From a virus, in the IMG/VR virus record IMGVR_UViG_3300034819_000012, positions 1 to 43,235 of that record: a stretch of 43,235 nt of DNA. The stretch is one strand, 5' to 3'. The position numbers were made by a program, and so were the translations under genes. This document shows, in pieces, positions 35,484 through 43,235 of the stretch. Numbering within the stretch: position 1 is the first letter of the stretch; every line of letters begins with the position of its first letter. A model generated the notes under the pieces. It was not told the DNA's origin. It searched no databases and saw only the letters and a program-made list of their open reading frames with translations.

Positions 35484-38419
35484 CCCTTGTCCCTTCCGAG
35501 GTAGAAAGCGTCACGCACCTGGATCTCGGCGCCGGACGCGTGCGAGAGCACCTGCCCGTTCACGGATCTTGTCACGGACGAGAACGTCTGAGGTGACGAC
35601 GATCCGGAGATCGACCCCACCGAGATCTCCTCCCCGCCCACCATGCACTCCATGGGGAACGTCGGCGCCGACGATCCGGTCACCCACAACGGCCCGGACG
35701 CGGTGGCCACCGAGAAAGAATTGTCAGTGGTGTTGATCGACCCGGACAGCGTCGAGCTCGTGCCGGCCAGTCGCGCCCGGGCGAGCGTGGACGCGGACAG
35801 GTCGTTCAGGTAGCGGTACGGGCCGTACGGCTCGGTGTTCCAGGTGATCGGGTGCGCCCGATTCTGCAAGCTCTCCGCATAGCCAAGAACCAGCATCTCC
35901 ACGTCGTCCGGCGGCATCTGCGCAGGCAAGTTGGTCAGCCGGAGCGCGTCCCCGAGATCCAGATCCAGCAGATCGGCATCGAGCAGGGCGCTACTGGTGA
36001 ACACGGACCGGGCGCGCTCGATCGACACGTTCGGATAGCGGACCTCGTCCCACGTTCCGTGGAACACCTCCTCCTGCGCGAGCACGGGCAACCGGTCGTC
36101 ATCCTCGGCGATCCGTGTTATCGGTCCCGGATCGTAGGTGCCGATCCCGTCCGGATCTTCCGCCGGCTCGCTCGTGTTCAGCTTCCCCGTGGTCTTGACC
36201 TGCCGCGCGGACCCGCCGGTGGCGTTGGTCACCGTCACATCGTTGCGGGCGAAGAACAGATCATCACGGGGGATGAACGGCGGGGACAGGTGCTTCTGGC
36301 CGTAGTCCAGTTCCACGCAGTCCCGCAGGATCAGGGAATTGTGCAGCCGCAGCGTGAGCCCGAATTTGTCCCGTGGGCCGTAGAGCAACCCGCGGTCGAG
36401 GGTGGCGCATTCGGTGATCAGCGCCATGAACGCCTGGGCGGTCTGCGGGCCCATCGTCTCGCCCACGTCCGGCTCGAGGTCGGAGTACCAGACCCGGCCG
36501 ATGATCCAGTACGGGACGGACTCCTCCCGACACAGCCGCCCGAACCGGATCTCCGGCCGCTCCCCCACGTACGCGTTGGTGCTGCCGATGAACGCGGAGC
36601 CTTCCCAGTCCACGTCCTCACGCATGACGGCCACCTGCGCGATCCACCAGCCGGACTTGTTCGTCGCCGGCGGCGCGTACCACGTTTTCGACGCGCCGCC
36701 CTGCGGGCGTCCGATCGTGCCGGCGTAGCTGCCGGACACGCCGAACAAAGTGGCCGCGCCGATCGGGTACCACGCCCATTCGTAATCGACGTTGGCGCCG
36801 TTCTGGGTGAGCATCAGCCGCATGGCCAGCGGCTGATTCGGCTCCCCGCCCGTGCCGAAGCCCGCCGTGGTGGACAGCAGTGACGTGCCGGACCCGTCGG
36901 TGATGTTCAGTTTGTACGTGGCCGTGCCGACGGTGAAGTTGACCTGATAGGTGTTGCCGCCGATCAGGTAGTAGGAGATCAGGTTGACGTCGGCAGCCGG
37001 CACGGTCGGCGCCCGGAAGTACAGCAGCAGCGTGACCACGCCGGTGGCGGAGGTGCCGGCCGGGTAGACGCCTCCGCCGCTGGCCTTGCCCGAGTCGGAC
37101 GACCAGGTGAGCACGCCGGTGGTGCCGGGGAACTCGTCGTCGGTGGAGAAGACGCAGTTGCTCATGGTGCCGAACGTGCCGACGGCAGGGGACGGGACGG
37201 TGGCTTGGCTGCCGTTCTCCATCGGCCAATAGCCGTCCATGGTTCCGGACGTGCCGGAGCCGGTGGTGGTGAAGCGGATCAGGTTCCGGTAGACCGCGGA
37301 CCGCAGCGACTTCGATCCCTGCTGCTTGCGGCTGATCAGGTCGAACGCCTGGGCGCGCCCGAAGATGTCCCGTCCCGATACGTCCCATTCTTGGGGGAAG
37401 GATGGCAGCTCTCCCCAGAAACGGTAATTCTGTTTGGTGATCTCCGCGCTGGCAGCCAGCGCCCACGTGTTCGCCGTGCTGAGCCCGTCCGACCATGAGG
37501 TGGTCCCCGCGGCCTGGCTGGTGGCGTCCATGTCGGCCACCAGCGTCCCGGCGATGCCGTTGTACACCTGCGCCCGGTAGACGCGCCCGCAGAACGGATT
37601 GACCACGTGCGGGTCGGCGAAGAACACGCCGCGCCCCTGGGTTCCGGTCGATGCCGTGCTCAGGTGGATGGTGCCGACATGCAGATCCGCAGTGCTCGCG
37701 TAGATCGACGTGGTGCCGGCCGTAGTCACCGCGCTGCCCAGCGCCGTCCAGGAGCCTGCGATGGTGTCGGAGGTGTAGAAGGTCGCCGTCCAGCCGGCGG
37801 CGCCGTTGTTCACGTCCAGGGTGACCCGCAGCGCCTGCCGCCGCAACGCGCTGACCACCGCGGTCGAGGTGGCTTCCAGCACGGTCGCCAGCGTCCCGTC
37901 GGTGGACCACCGGAAGTGCAAGTAGCCTTCCCTGTCCAGCCAGAACAGCCACGACCGGTTGTTCGTTCCTGTGTTGTACTTGCTGACCAGCGCCATCCCG
38001 TGGCCGCCGCGCCAGTCGTCCGGGCGGCAGTCGACCCGAACGTCGATGTCGCCGGTCACGTCCAGGACAGCCTTGTCCGCGGTCGAGGCCCGGGCGCCGT
38101 CATAGGTGCCGGTGGTGTCGGAGTAGTCGGCCAGGAACAGCCACGCCGTGCTTTCGGTGATCGAGGCCCGGTACTGGGTGTTCCGGCCGATCAGCCCGTA
38201 GTTGGCCGACGACGGGGACCGGTTGGAGAAGAAGTAGTCCCGGTTGTTCAGGGTGAACGCGCTGCTGCCCGGAGAGATCGAGGTGCGGGTCTGCTCGCCG
38301 GAGTAGCCGCGGGTGATGTCCACGTTGTCGCTGTTGCGGGTACGGGTGGTGATGTCCGTCCATGTCCCGTCGATCAGCATCTCCTGCTTGATCGGCAGCA
38401 CGCTCTGCGGGAAGGCCAC
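35480..38419 (-). CDS. Large minor tail protein with LamG domain
   Basis: A 979-aa protein starting at GTG 38419, three bases after the tape-measure stop. N-terminus: SVLPIKQEMLIDGTWTDIT, ITRGYSGEQTRTSISPGSSA, the typical opening of actinophage tail-tip proteins. A concanavalin A/LamG-like domain spans about 100-310 and another beta-sandwich region about 390-620. The C-terminal third carries tail-hub-like segments (PFIPRDDLFFARNDVTVTNA, RARSVFTSSALLDADLLDLD) and ends with GSSAPTFPMECMVGGEEISV. It is probably the main distal tail/baseplate protein that binds the host surface. Confidence 0.8.
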   Translation of the reverse strand: MAFPQSVLPIKQEMLIDGTWTDITTRTRNSDNVDITRGYSGEQTRTSISPGSSAFTLNNRDYFFSNRSPSSANYGLIGRNTQYRASITESTAWLFLADYSDTTGTYDGARASTADKAVLDVTGDIDVRVDCRPDDWRGGHGMALVSKYNTGTNNRSWLFWLDREGYLHFRWSTDGTLATVLEATSTAVVSALRRQALRVTLDVNNGAAGWTATFYTSDTIAGSWTALGSAVTTAGTTSIYASTADLHVGTIHLSTASTGTQGRGVFFADPHVVNPFCGRVYRAQVYNGIAGTLVADMDATSQAAGTTSWSDGLSTANTWALAASAEITKQNYRFWGELPSFPQEWDVSGRDIFGRAQAFDLISRKQQGSKSLRSAVYRNLIRFTTTGSGTSGTMDGYWPMENGSQATVPSPAVGTFGTMSNCVFSTDDEFPGTTGVLTWSSDSGKASGGGVYPAGTSATGVVTLLLYFRAPTVPAADVNLISYYLIGGNTYQVNFTVGTATYKLNITDGSGTSLLSTTAGFGTGGEPNQPLAMRLMLTQNGANVDYEWAWYPIGAATLFGVSGSYAGTIGRPQGGASKTWYAPPATNKSGWWIAQVAVMREDVDWEGSAFIGSTNAYVGERPEIRFGRLCREESVPYWIIGRVWYSDLEPDVGETMGPQTAQAFMALITECATLDRGLLYGPRDKFGLTLRLHNSLILRDCVELDYGQKHLSPPFIPRDDLFFARNDVTVTNATGGSARQVKTTGKLNTSEPAEDPDGIGTYDPGPITRIAEDDDRLPVLAQEEVFHGTWDEVRYPNVSIERARSVFTSSALLDADLLDLDLGDALRLTNLPAQMPPDDVEMLVLGYAESLQNRAHPITWNTEPYGPYRYLNDLSASTLARARLAGTSSTLSGSINTTDNSFSVATASGPLWVTGSSAPTFPMECMVGGEEISVGSISGSSSPQTFSSVTRSVNGQVLSHASGAEIQVRDAFYLGRDKG

Positions 38420-38422
38420 GGC

Positions 38423-40102
38423 TCAGCTCCCGTATGCGGCTTGCACGCTGCCGCCATGACTGTTGCGGATGAACGAGCGCATCGGATCGGCCAGCACCCG
38501 GGCCAGCAACTTGCCGTCCACCAGCAGGTTGATGACGGTGACGCCGCCCCCGCCTCCACCGGACATGCCGGCCATCCGCAGCGAGTCCGCGTTGGAGTAC
38601 ACGCTCGAGCCCGGCGCCAGGTCGGCCAGCTCCGGGCCCTGCTCGCCGACCAGGGTCAGGCCGTTACGGGATCCGCCGCTGGCCGCGGTCCCCACGACGC
38701 CACCGTGCGCGTGGCCGGCGGCGCCGATGCCTCGCAGTTGCCGGGTGATCGAGCCGACTGTCTGGCCGACCCCGTTGAAGATCGTGCGGAGATGGATGTC
38801 GATGTACTTGTGGTCCGGGACCTCGCTCAGTTTCTTGATCACGTTGGCTGAGAACTTGTCGAAATCCGCCGACGCTTTCTTCAGCTTCGGGCCCAGGCCC
38901 GGGATCCAGCCGAACGCGTCGGCGAGGGATCGGATGGTCACCCCCACGAAATTGAGGATGGTGGCGGTCAGGGCCACGAACAGGCCGCGCACCACTTTGT
39001 ACATGTCCAGGAAGGTGGCGACCAGGAAGGAGACCGCCCGGATCGTGAACTCGATGGCGTGCAGGAAGTCGTTGAAGAACATGTCGGCTTCATCGGCATG
39101 GTTACTGATGGTGTTGAACAGATCACCCAGCGCGTCACCGATCCCGGGCAGCCGATCGGCCAGCGTCTCGATCAGCGGCCCGCCGGCCTCCATGCCCGTG
39201 ATGACCGAGGGCAGTACGTTCTGCAGGAAGCCGATGATGCCGTTGCCCAGCTTGTCGGCCACCGGACCCAGCGCCTTGCCCAGCTGGTCGACCAGCGGGG
39301 TGATCTGCCGGATCAGGCCGACCACGCCGCCTCCTCCGCCGTTGCCGGGCGCAAGGAAGTTCTCCAGCGGGCCCTTGAAGTTCTCCGAGAACGAATCGAA
39401 CAGGCCATGCATGGGCTCGTTCTTCTTGTCCTTGGGCGTCTTGGCCGTGCTGAAGCCCAGCGCCTCCTTGACCGAGTCGAACGCCTTGGAGATCCGCGGG
39501 TCTTTCATCGCGCCCAGGATGCCGACGGCGATCGCGCCGCCGGACAGCGTGGTGAGCACTGCGGCGCCGATCGCGCCGCCCAGTGCGGGAGCCAGCACGC
39601 TCGCGCCCAGCGCGACCAGCGAGCCTTTGAGAATGGTGGACAGGAAGTCGCCGGAGAACACCGATGTGATCCCGGTGGAGATGCCGCCTTCGAACCATCC
39701 GGAGATCTTGTCCTGCATGTTGCCGCCGAACGCGGCGAGACGTTCGGTCAGCGTCTTCTGATCGACATCCACCTCGACGTGGACCGTCTCCTTGCCACCG
39801 TTGGCGGACAGGAAACGGCCGCGGGAGTCGCGCAGGCGTTCCGACACATCGACCTTGATCCGTTCGGTGATGCGCTCCGACACGCGCTTGCCGATCGTCT
39901 CGCCGATCGTGTCGCCCGCGCGGGAGAACCCGCCACCGCTGCCGGCCGACGCGTCCGCCTCGCGCTGCAATCGTTCGGTGACGTGCTTGTTGATGTCGAT
40001 GGCGATCGTGTCACCAAGATCGCGGGCGTCGGCGCGGACCCGGTCGAAGACAGCCTTGGTGTCGTTGACCGCCTTGACATGGATGATGATCTCATTCGGC
40101 AT
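38423..40102 (-). CDS. Tape measure protein
   Basis: A 559-aa protein. MPNEIIIHVKAVNDTKAVFD opens a helical N-terminal region (RVSERITERIKVDVSERLRD). Hydrophobic segments follow (SLVALGASVLAPALGGAIGA, LTTLSGGAIAVGILGAM, FTIRAVSFLVATFLD). Near the end is TLVGEQGPELADLAPGSSVY, the common tape-measure C-terminal motif. At the usual ~1.5 angstrom per residue it predicts a short tail of roughly 80 nm. The start overlaps the frameshifted chaperone by 11 nt. Confidence 0.93.
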   Translation of the reverse strand: MPNEIIIHVKAVNDTKAVFDRVRADARDLGDTIAIDINKHVTERLQREADASAGSGGGFSRAGDTIGETIGKRVSERITERIKVDVSERLRDSRGRFLSANGGKETVHVEVDVDQKTLTERLAAFGGNMQDKISGWFEGGISTGITSVFSGDFLSTILKGSLVALGASVLAPALGGAIGAAVLTTLSGGAIAVGILGAMKDPRISKAFDSVKEALGFSTAKTPKDKKNEPMHGLFDSFSENFKGPLENFLAPGNGGGGGVVGLIRQITPLVDQLGKALGPVADKLGNGIIGFLQNVLPSVITGMEAGGPLIETLADRLPGIGDALGDLFNTISNHADEADMFFNDFLHAIEFTIRAVSFLVATFLDMYKVVRGLFVALTATILNFVGVTIRSLADAFGWIPGLGPKLKKASADFDKFSANVIKKLSEVPDHKYIDIHLRTIFNGVGQTVGSITRQLRGIGAAGHAHGGVVGTAASGGSRNGLTLVGEQGPELADLAPGSSVYSNADSLRMAGMSGGGGGGVTVINLLVDGKLLARVLADPMRSFIRNSHGGSVQAAYGS

Positions 40103-40642
40103 CGGGTTCCGGCCTCCTTCCGCGTCTCACGATTTCCAGGGTCCGAACGGTCGAGGCGTCCATGTCCTCGATCTCCTCGGGCAGCTTGTGCCACCGGTCG
40201 GCCAGGGCGAGGGTCAGTTCCGCCCGAGCGAGCTCGTCCGGTTTGCTCAGAGTGCTTCCATCGGGAAGTCGGGCGGGTCCGACATCGGCCCAGAGGTCGA
40301 GGCTTTTCCCAGGCTCGTGGACACCGTTGTCATGGCGTCCATCCAGGCCAGGATCGCCGACGTGGCCAGATCGACCTCCTGGTCGAGGAGACCTTCCAGG
40401 CTGATCGGCACGTCCTGGCCGTCCTCTGTTTGCAAGTTCCAGGACATGAGCTGTTCGGCAAACGTGGCTACGAGATCGCGTACCGCGGCCAGGCCGGCCC
40501 CGGCGCGCAATCGGTCCATCTGGTCACCCAGGTCGAGCATGGCGCCGAACGAGATGGACCGCGCCTTGATCTCCAGTCCTTCGAACTCGCCGGAGAACCG
40601 GAGATCAAGGATCTTGCGCTGCGCCCTGTATCCCATGCTCAC
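40092..40642 (-). CDS. Tail assembly chaperone, frameshift product (G-T type)
   Basis: Slipping back one base at GGGAAAA (40304-40310) replaces the last part of the short chaperone with a new C-terminus. The new frame reads SLDLWADVGPARLPDGSTLS, then KPDELARAELTLALADRWHK and ends at 40092, giving 183 aa. The reading stays open through the junction, and the new tail contains the LADRWHKLP phrase seen in other actinophage T extensions. The long form binds the tape measure while tube subunits assemble around it. It overlaps the tape-measure start by 11 nt. Confidence 0.8.
40247..40642 (-). CDS. Tail assembly chaperone, short form (G type)
   Basis: A 131-aa product starting at the GTG (40642) overlapping the previous stop (GTGA); an ATG at 40636 is an alternative. 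SMGYRAQRKILDLRFSGEFE, IKARSISFGAMLDLGDQMDR and AEQLMSWNLQTEDGQDVPIS match actinophage tail chaperones. It stops at 40247 unless the ribosome shifts. The position between tube protein and tape measure is diagnostic. Confidence 0.85.
   Translation of the reverse strand: MSMGYRAQRKILDLRFSGEFEGLEIKARSISFGAMLDLGDQMDRLRAGAGLAAVRDLVATFAEQLMSWNLQTEDGQDVPISLEGLLDQEVDLATSAILAWMDAMTTVSTSLGKASTSGPMSDPPDFPMEAL
40304..40310 (-). promoter_or_regulatory. Programmed -1 frameshift slippery site GGGAAAA
   Basis: In frame the codons are CTG GGA AAA GCC, so the heptamer G-GGA-AAA has the canonical XXXYYYZ form. The -1 frame is open for the next 71 codons and encodes the T extension. Confidence 0.85.
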
Positions 40643-41046
40643 GACCACGTAGGAACGGTGCCATCGGCCAGCACGCCCGGCGCCGTCCAGGTGAGCTCGC
40701 CCGACTGGGCGCGAGTGAGCTGATAGTCGGTGAACAGCATCTCCATGGCCAGCGTCTGGCCGGACACGCCGAGACTGACCGTGCGCGCCACGCTGGTGGA
40801 CGGGACCGTCTTGAACACCACGTGGCTCTTGCTGGCCGCATCGTTGAACACGCCCTGCGGGTTGACCGTGCCGTCGGCCAGCAGCAGGAGCCGCTCGAAG
40901 GCGCTCTTGTCCAGGCCGGTCACGTCCTGCACGGCCCGCGGCGTGGTGACCGCAAGCTGGGTGGTGTCGTTCTTGATGTCACAGACGCTGCCCGCGGAGT
41001 CGTCCACGCTGAACGTGGACCACCCCAGGCCGTTTTCCTTGGCCAT
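40639..41046 (-). CDS. Tail tube-like protein (short paralogue)
   Basis: A 135-aa protein, MAKENGLGWSTFSVDDSAGS..., with DVTGLDKSAFERLLLLADG, FNDAASKSHVVFKT, TVSLGVSGQTLAMEMLF and DYQLTRAQSGELTWTAPG, the alternating strand pattern of tail tube proteins. Its first 60 residues parallel the protein at 41773-42507 (MAK..GLG..FSV, DVT, FERL). It lies directly before the chaperones, the normal place of the major tail protein. Which paralogue is the main tube subunit cannot be told from sequence alone. Confidence 0.75.
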   Translation of the reverse strand: MAKENGLGWSTFSVDDSAGSVCDIKNDTTQLAVTTPRAVQDVTGLDKSAFERLLLLADGTVNPQGVFNDAASKSHVVFKTVPSTSVARTVSLGVSGQTLAMEMLFTDYQLTRAQSGELTWTAPGVLADGTVPTWS

Positions 41047-41049
41047 CTC

Positions 41050-41310
41050 TTAACCTTCTTTCACGATGTTCGGGTTGTCCGCGGTCACGATGGGCAGATG
41101 CTCCGGCGTCGCCTGGTCGAGCCCGGTCGTCTCGGCCTGAGCCGGCTCGTCGTCGAAGTGCATGAGAACTTCGATGGCCGTCGGACCGTGCACGTCCCGG
41201 ACCAGCCGGTAAGTCCTCACATACCGATGATCAACGCCGACCTTATCGAAGAATCGTTGGACCAGCCGATCCAGTTCCGAGTCGGGCCATGGCACATACT
41301 GCTTACCCAT
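41050..41310 (-). CDS. 86-aa tail-region protein
   Basis: It starts at ATG 41310 (MGKQYVPWPDSELDRLVQRF), overlapping the previous gene by 8 nt; a longer upstream frame overlaps it more. An alpha/beta N-terminal half (RYVRTYRLVRDVHGPTAIEV) and an acidic end. Probably a tail accessory protein; no family is named. Confidence 0.6.
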   Translation of the reverse strand: MGKQYVPWPDSELDRLVQRFFDKVGVDHRYVRTYRLVRDVHGPTAIEVLMHFDDEPAQAETTGLDQATPEHLPIVTADNPNIVKEG

Positions 41311-41773
41311 CCGCCTCTGCACCTCTCTGCCAGTCCTCGTGCTTGCGCTCGAGGTGCTCGCCGAAGTCGTCGCGCCAGTCCTCCGCCTTGCTGAACAGAC
41401 GCGAGACGCTGTCCGGATTGCCGCGGTGATCACCGTGCCGCATGAGCATGATCGGCTCACGTTCGAGCGGAAGCCGATGCCGGCCCGATCGGGCGCATAG
41501 CTGACCGGCCGGGAACAGGAACGTGACCTGATGCGGGCCGGTCACGCTCTCGGTGAAGCGCAGGCCGGACATGTGCCGGATCCACGCCGCGGCGTTCTGT
41601 CCGTCCTGGCCGGACAGGTCGAGCACGGACTTCCAGCCGCGCAGGTATCGCGGGCACTCGACCTCCGCGCAGGTGGCGCGGCGCCAATGCGTAGTGAGCG
41701 GACGCCTGATCATGTACGTCTTGTACATCTGCGGCGGCATGGGCATCGGCGCCCGGTTCGGCTGGATCAGCAT
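41303..41773 (-). CDS. 156-aa conserved actinophage tail-region protein
   Basis: MLIQPNRAPMPMPPQMYKTY, HWRRATCAEVECPRYLRGWK, AAAWIRHMSGLRFTE, GQLCARSGRHRLPLEREPIM and HGDHRGNP are all phrases I recognise from a conserved small protein of Streptomyces and related phages, located between tube and tape-measure genes. It has conserved cysteines (TCAEVEC) and basic residues. The role is unknown. One-base overlap (TGATG) with the preceding gene. Confidence 0.75.
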   Translation of the reverse strand: MLIQPNRAPMPMPPQMYKTYMIRRPLTTHWRRATCAEVECPRYLRGWKSVLDLSGQDGQNAAAWIRHMSGLRFTESVTGPHQVTFLFPAGQLCARSGRHRLPLEREPIMLMRHGDHRGNPDSVSRLFSKAEDWRDDFGEHLERKHEDWQRGAEADG

Positions 41774-42507
41774 CAGAAGACCGTCGCAGTCGCATTGCGT
41801 ACGGCCAGCACGGCGAACGTGGCCGTGGAGAACGTGCCGGACGAGACAGCGCGTAGGTAGCGGCGCACGGTGCCGGTGACCGCGATGCGCTGACCGCTGA
41901 CCGTGCCGGCGGCCACCGCGGTGAACGCGGCGCCGGACAGGTCCGCCCAGGAGCTGTTGTCCGCGCTGTCCTGGATCTTCACGGTGACACTCGTGCCGGC
42001 CACGGTGTTCGCGGCCAGGTAGAACTGCGCGCCGTTGCTACTGGACGCGGTCCCGTCCAGGCTCGATCCGTTGGTAGCCGACGTGTCGGTGCGCATCCAC
42101 GCGGTGAGCTGGTCTCCCCATTCCAGGCCGTACCCGTCGGACTGGACGGTGGTGGTGAAGGCGAGCACGCCGGCACTGTCGCGGTTGAGGTTGTAGTCCA
42201 CCTGGACGGACAGGCATGCCGCGCCGGGCGAGCCGATGGACGATCCGCGCCCGTACAGCGTCACGATGTCGGTGCGTGGCAGCGCGGACAGCACGGGGTG
42301 GGAACGGCCCGCCGCCTTGTTGAACCACGATGCAAATTGCATCCCGCCGTTGCGTTCCCCGCCGAGCCGCTCGAAACCGCTCTCCGTGATGTCGGTGACG
42401 TCCGACGCCGCGGGCCCGCCGTTGATCTGCTGGAGTGAGCCGATGTCTCCGCCGATGTCGTATCCGCCGACGGAGAAGCGGTCACCGAGGCCGGTCTGTT
42501 TTGCCAT
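41773..42507 (-). CDS. Tail tube-like protein with C-terminal domain (long paralogue)
   Basis: A 244-aa protein, MAKQTGLGDRFSVGGYDIGG, then SLQQINGGPAASDVTDITES, GGMQFASWFNKAAGRSHPVL and LPRTDIVTLYGRGSSIGSPG. The C-terminal ~90 residues are an Ig-like beta module (TVKIQDSADNSSWADLSGAA, QRIAVTGTVRRYLRAV) that could decorate the tail surface. It resembles a major tail protein; the 135-aa gene at 40639 has the same opening. It begins one base after the preceding stop. Confidence 0.75.
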   Translation of the reverse strand: MAKQTGLGDRFSVGGYDIGGDIGSLQQINGGPAASDVTDITESGFERLGGERNGGMQFASWFNKAAGRSHPVLSALPRTDIVTLYGRGSSIGSPGAACLSVQVDYNLNRDSAGVLAFTTTVQSDGYGLEWGDQLTAWMRTDTSATNGSSLDGTASSSNGAQFYLAANTVAGTSVTVKIQDSADNSSWADLSGAAFTAVAAGTVSGQRIAVTGTVRRYLRAVSSGTFSTATFAVLAVRNATATVF

Positions 42508-42993
42508 CTATGCCACCTGTGTCCACATGTCAGCGATGATCATCGGAATGGTGATGGTCATGATCCGGTACATGCCGGAGCCCTGGCCGCCGATCTGCAC
42601 GTAGCCGGCCTCCCCGCGCAGCGTCTCCCCGCCGATCCCGAGAAGATCGATCGACGTGACCAGACCGGCCAGCGTGAACTCCCCCGTGTAGGAGTCGATC
42701 AGCTCACTGGCCGCGGCCAGCATCCGCGGATCGATCTGGTCCGCCTCATCCGGGGCCAGCCGCATCACGTTGTCGTAGATCCGGGCCTGCATGACCAGAT
42801 AGCCCGTGGTCACCGACAGGCCGGACTCCGCGGACAGCGAGGAGAGCGCCTGCGCCCAGATCGAGCACGTCATGCCGTTGGCCGGCGGCGTGGTCGGCTC
42901 GGCCGAATTGACCTTGTCGAACCGGCCGATCAACTGCGCGTGCGACACCAGCGCATCGGTGATCCGCTGCATGAGAACGGACTGATCGGTCAT
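42508..42993 (-). CDS. Tail terminator / tail-completion-like protein
   Basis: A 161-aa protein from ATG 42993 (MTDQSVLMQRITDALVSHAQ), overlapping the connector stop (ATGA). It contains SAEPTTPPANGMTCSIWAQA, GYLVMQARIYDNVM, SYTGEFTLAGLVTSIDLLG and YVQIGGQGSGMYRIMTITIP, a pattern found in actinophage tail terminator-like proteins. The position between connector and tube protein supports this. Confidence 0.7.
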   Translation of the reverse strand: MTDQSVLMQRITDALVSHAQLIGRFDKVNSAEPTTPPANGMTCSIWAQALSSLSAESGLSVTTGYLVMQARIYDNVMRLAPDEADQIDPRMLAAASELIDSYTGEFTLAGLVTSIDLLGIGGETLRGEAGYVQIGGQGSGMYRIMTITIPMIIADMWTQVA

Positions 42994-43235
42994 GCGTTCA
43001 TCGCCTCGCACATCTCCACGATCACCGGCAGGGCCAATTGCTTGGCCCGATCCTGCATGGCACGCGTGGTTTTCCGCATGATCGAGTAGCCCTTGAACCG
43101 GGTGTGCGGGAAGTTGCGGGAGCCGACGCCATCCAGCCATGGTCCGTAGACCACGCCCGAATCGTGGATGACGTGCTGGCTGCCCATGTCCTGATTGACG
43201 ATGTGCCGCCCGTAATATCCGGTCGGCCGCTTGAA
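42990..43235 (-). CDS. Head-tail connector / tail-completion protein, C-terminal part
   Basis: The 3' part of the gene whose start is at 256. It includes GSQHVIHDSGVVYGPWLDG, GSRNFPHTRFKGY and a helical end (QDRAKQLALPVIVEMCEAMN). The portion 43109-43235 is the duplicated overlap. It is coupled to the tail terminator by ATGA. Confidence 0.75.
   Translation of the reverse strand, partial: FKRPTGYYGRHIVNQDMGSQHVIHDSGVVYGPWLDGVGSRNFPHTRFKGYSIMRKTTRAMQDRAKQLALPVIVEMCEAMNA
43109..43235. repeat. Terminal direct repeat, copy 2 (circular overlap)
   Basis: Identical to bases 1-127, so the two ends join in a single reading frame of the connector gene. Confidence 0.95.

Overview
The window is a GC-rich, tightly packed tailed-phage genome (siphovirus-type, HK97 lineage). 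The protein families point to an actinomycete host, possibly a filamentous one: HK97-fold capsid and portal, several small structural proteins typical of actinophages, a neprosin-like secreted protein, DUF2637, and a TraB/FtsK-like translocase. The first 127 bases are repeated exactly as the last 127 (43109-43235). The contig is therefore circular or circularly permuted, with about 43,108 unique bases, and one gene runs across the junction. I found no integrase, no recognisable repressor and no DNA polymerase.

Layout. (1) A minus-strand late operon of about 21 kb starts at terL (11251) and runs through portal, ClpP-type protease, major capsid protein, decoration and connector genes to position 1. 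It then crosses the junction and continues from 43108 through tail terminator, two related tail-tube-like proteins, tail chaperones with a -1 frameshift, tape measure, tail proteins, amidase endolysin and holin-like genes. It ends at a terminator at 33077-33111. A two-gene plus-strand cassette (1735-2180) lies antisense inside it. (2) 11.3-12.6 kb holds two single-gene units, one encoding a secreted neprosin-like protein. (3) 12.6-16.2 kb is a minus-strand operon of DNA-binding, zinc-binding and nuclease genes, a TerS-like gene and five tiny membrane proteins. (4) 16.2-16.5 kb is a repeat-rich noncoding stretch, followed by minus-strand replication genes (primase-polymerase/SF3 helicase and RecD-like helicase) up to 20.6 kb. 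(5) From a divergent promoter, a plus-strand early-type operon (20.7-25.2 kb) encodes an Ala-rich repeat protein, an SF2 helicase and a PD-(D/E)XK nuclease. (6) 25.26-25.97 kb is a roughly 700-nt structured noncoding RNA with its own consensus promoter. (7) 26.0-30.0 kb holds further plus-strand genes, including an SSB-like protein, a permuted papain-fold protein and a DUF2637 membrane-HTH protein. (8) 30.0-33.1 kb holds a TraB/FtsK-like ATPase (minus) diverging from a GIY-YIG/membrane/HTH operon (plus), resembling actinomycete plasmid transfer modules.

Regulation. Ten genes of different modules share one arrangement: a TATACT-like -10 (often extended, TGCTATACT) placed exactly 6 nt before the start codon, so the mRNAs should be leaderless. 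The noncoding RNA promoter has the same geometry. Most other genes are joined by 1-8 nt start/stop overlaps (ATGA, GTGA, TGATG). A TTGCAC motif recurs in the two main noncoding regulatory regions.
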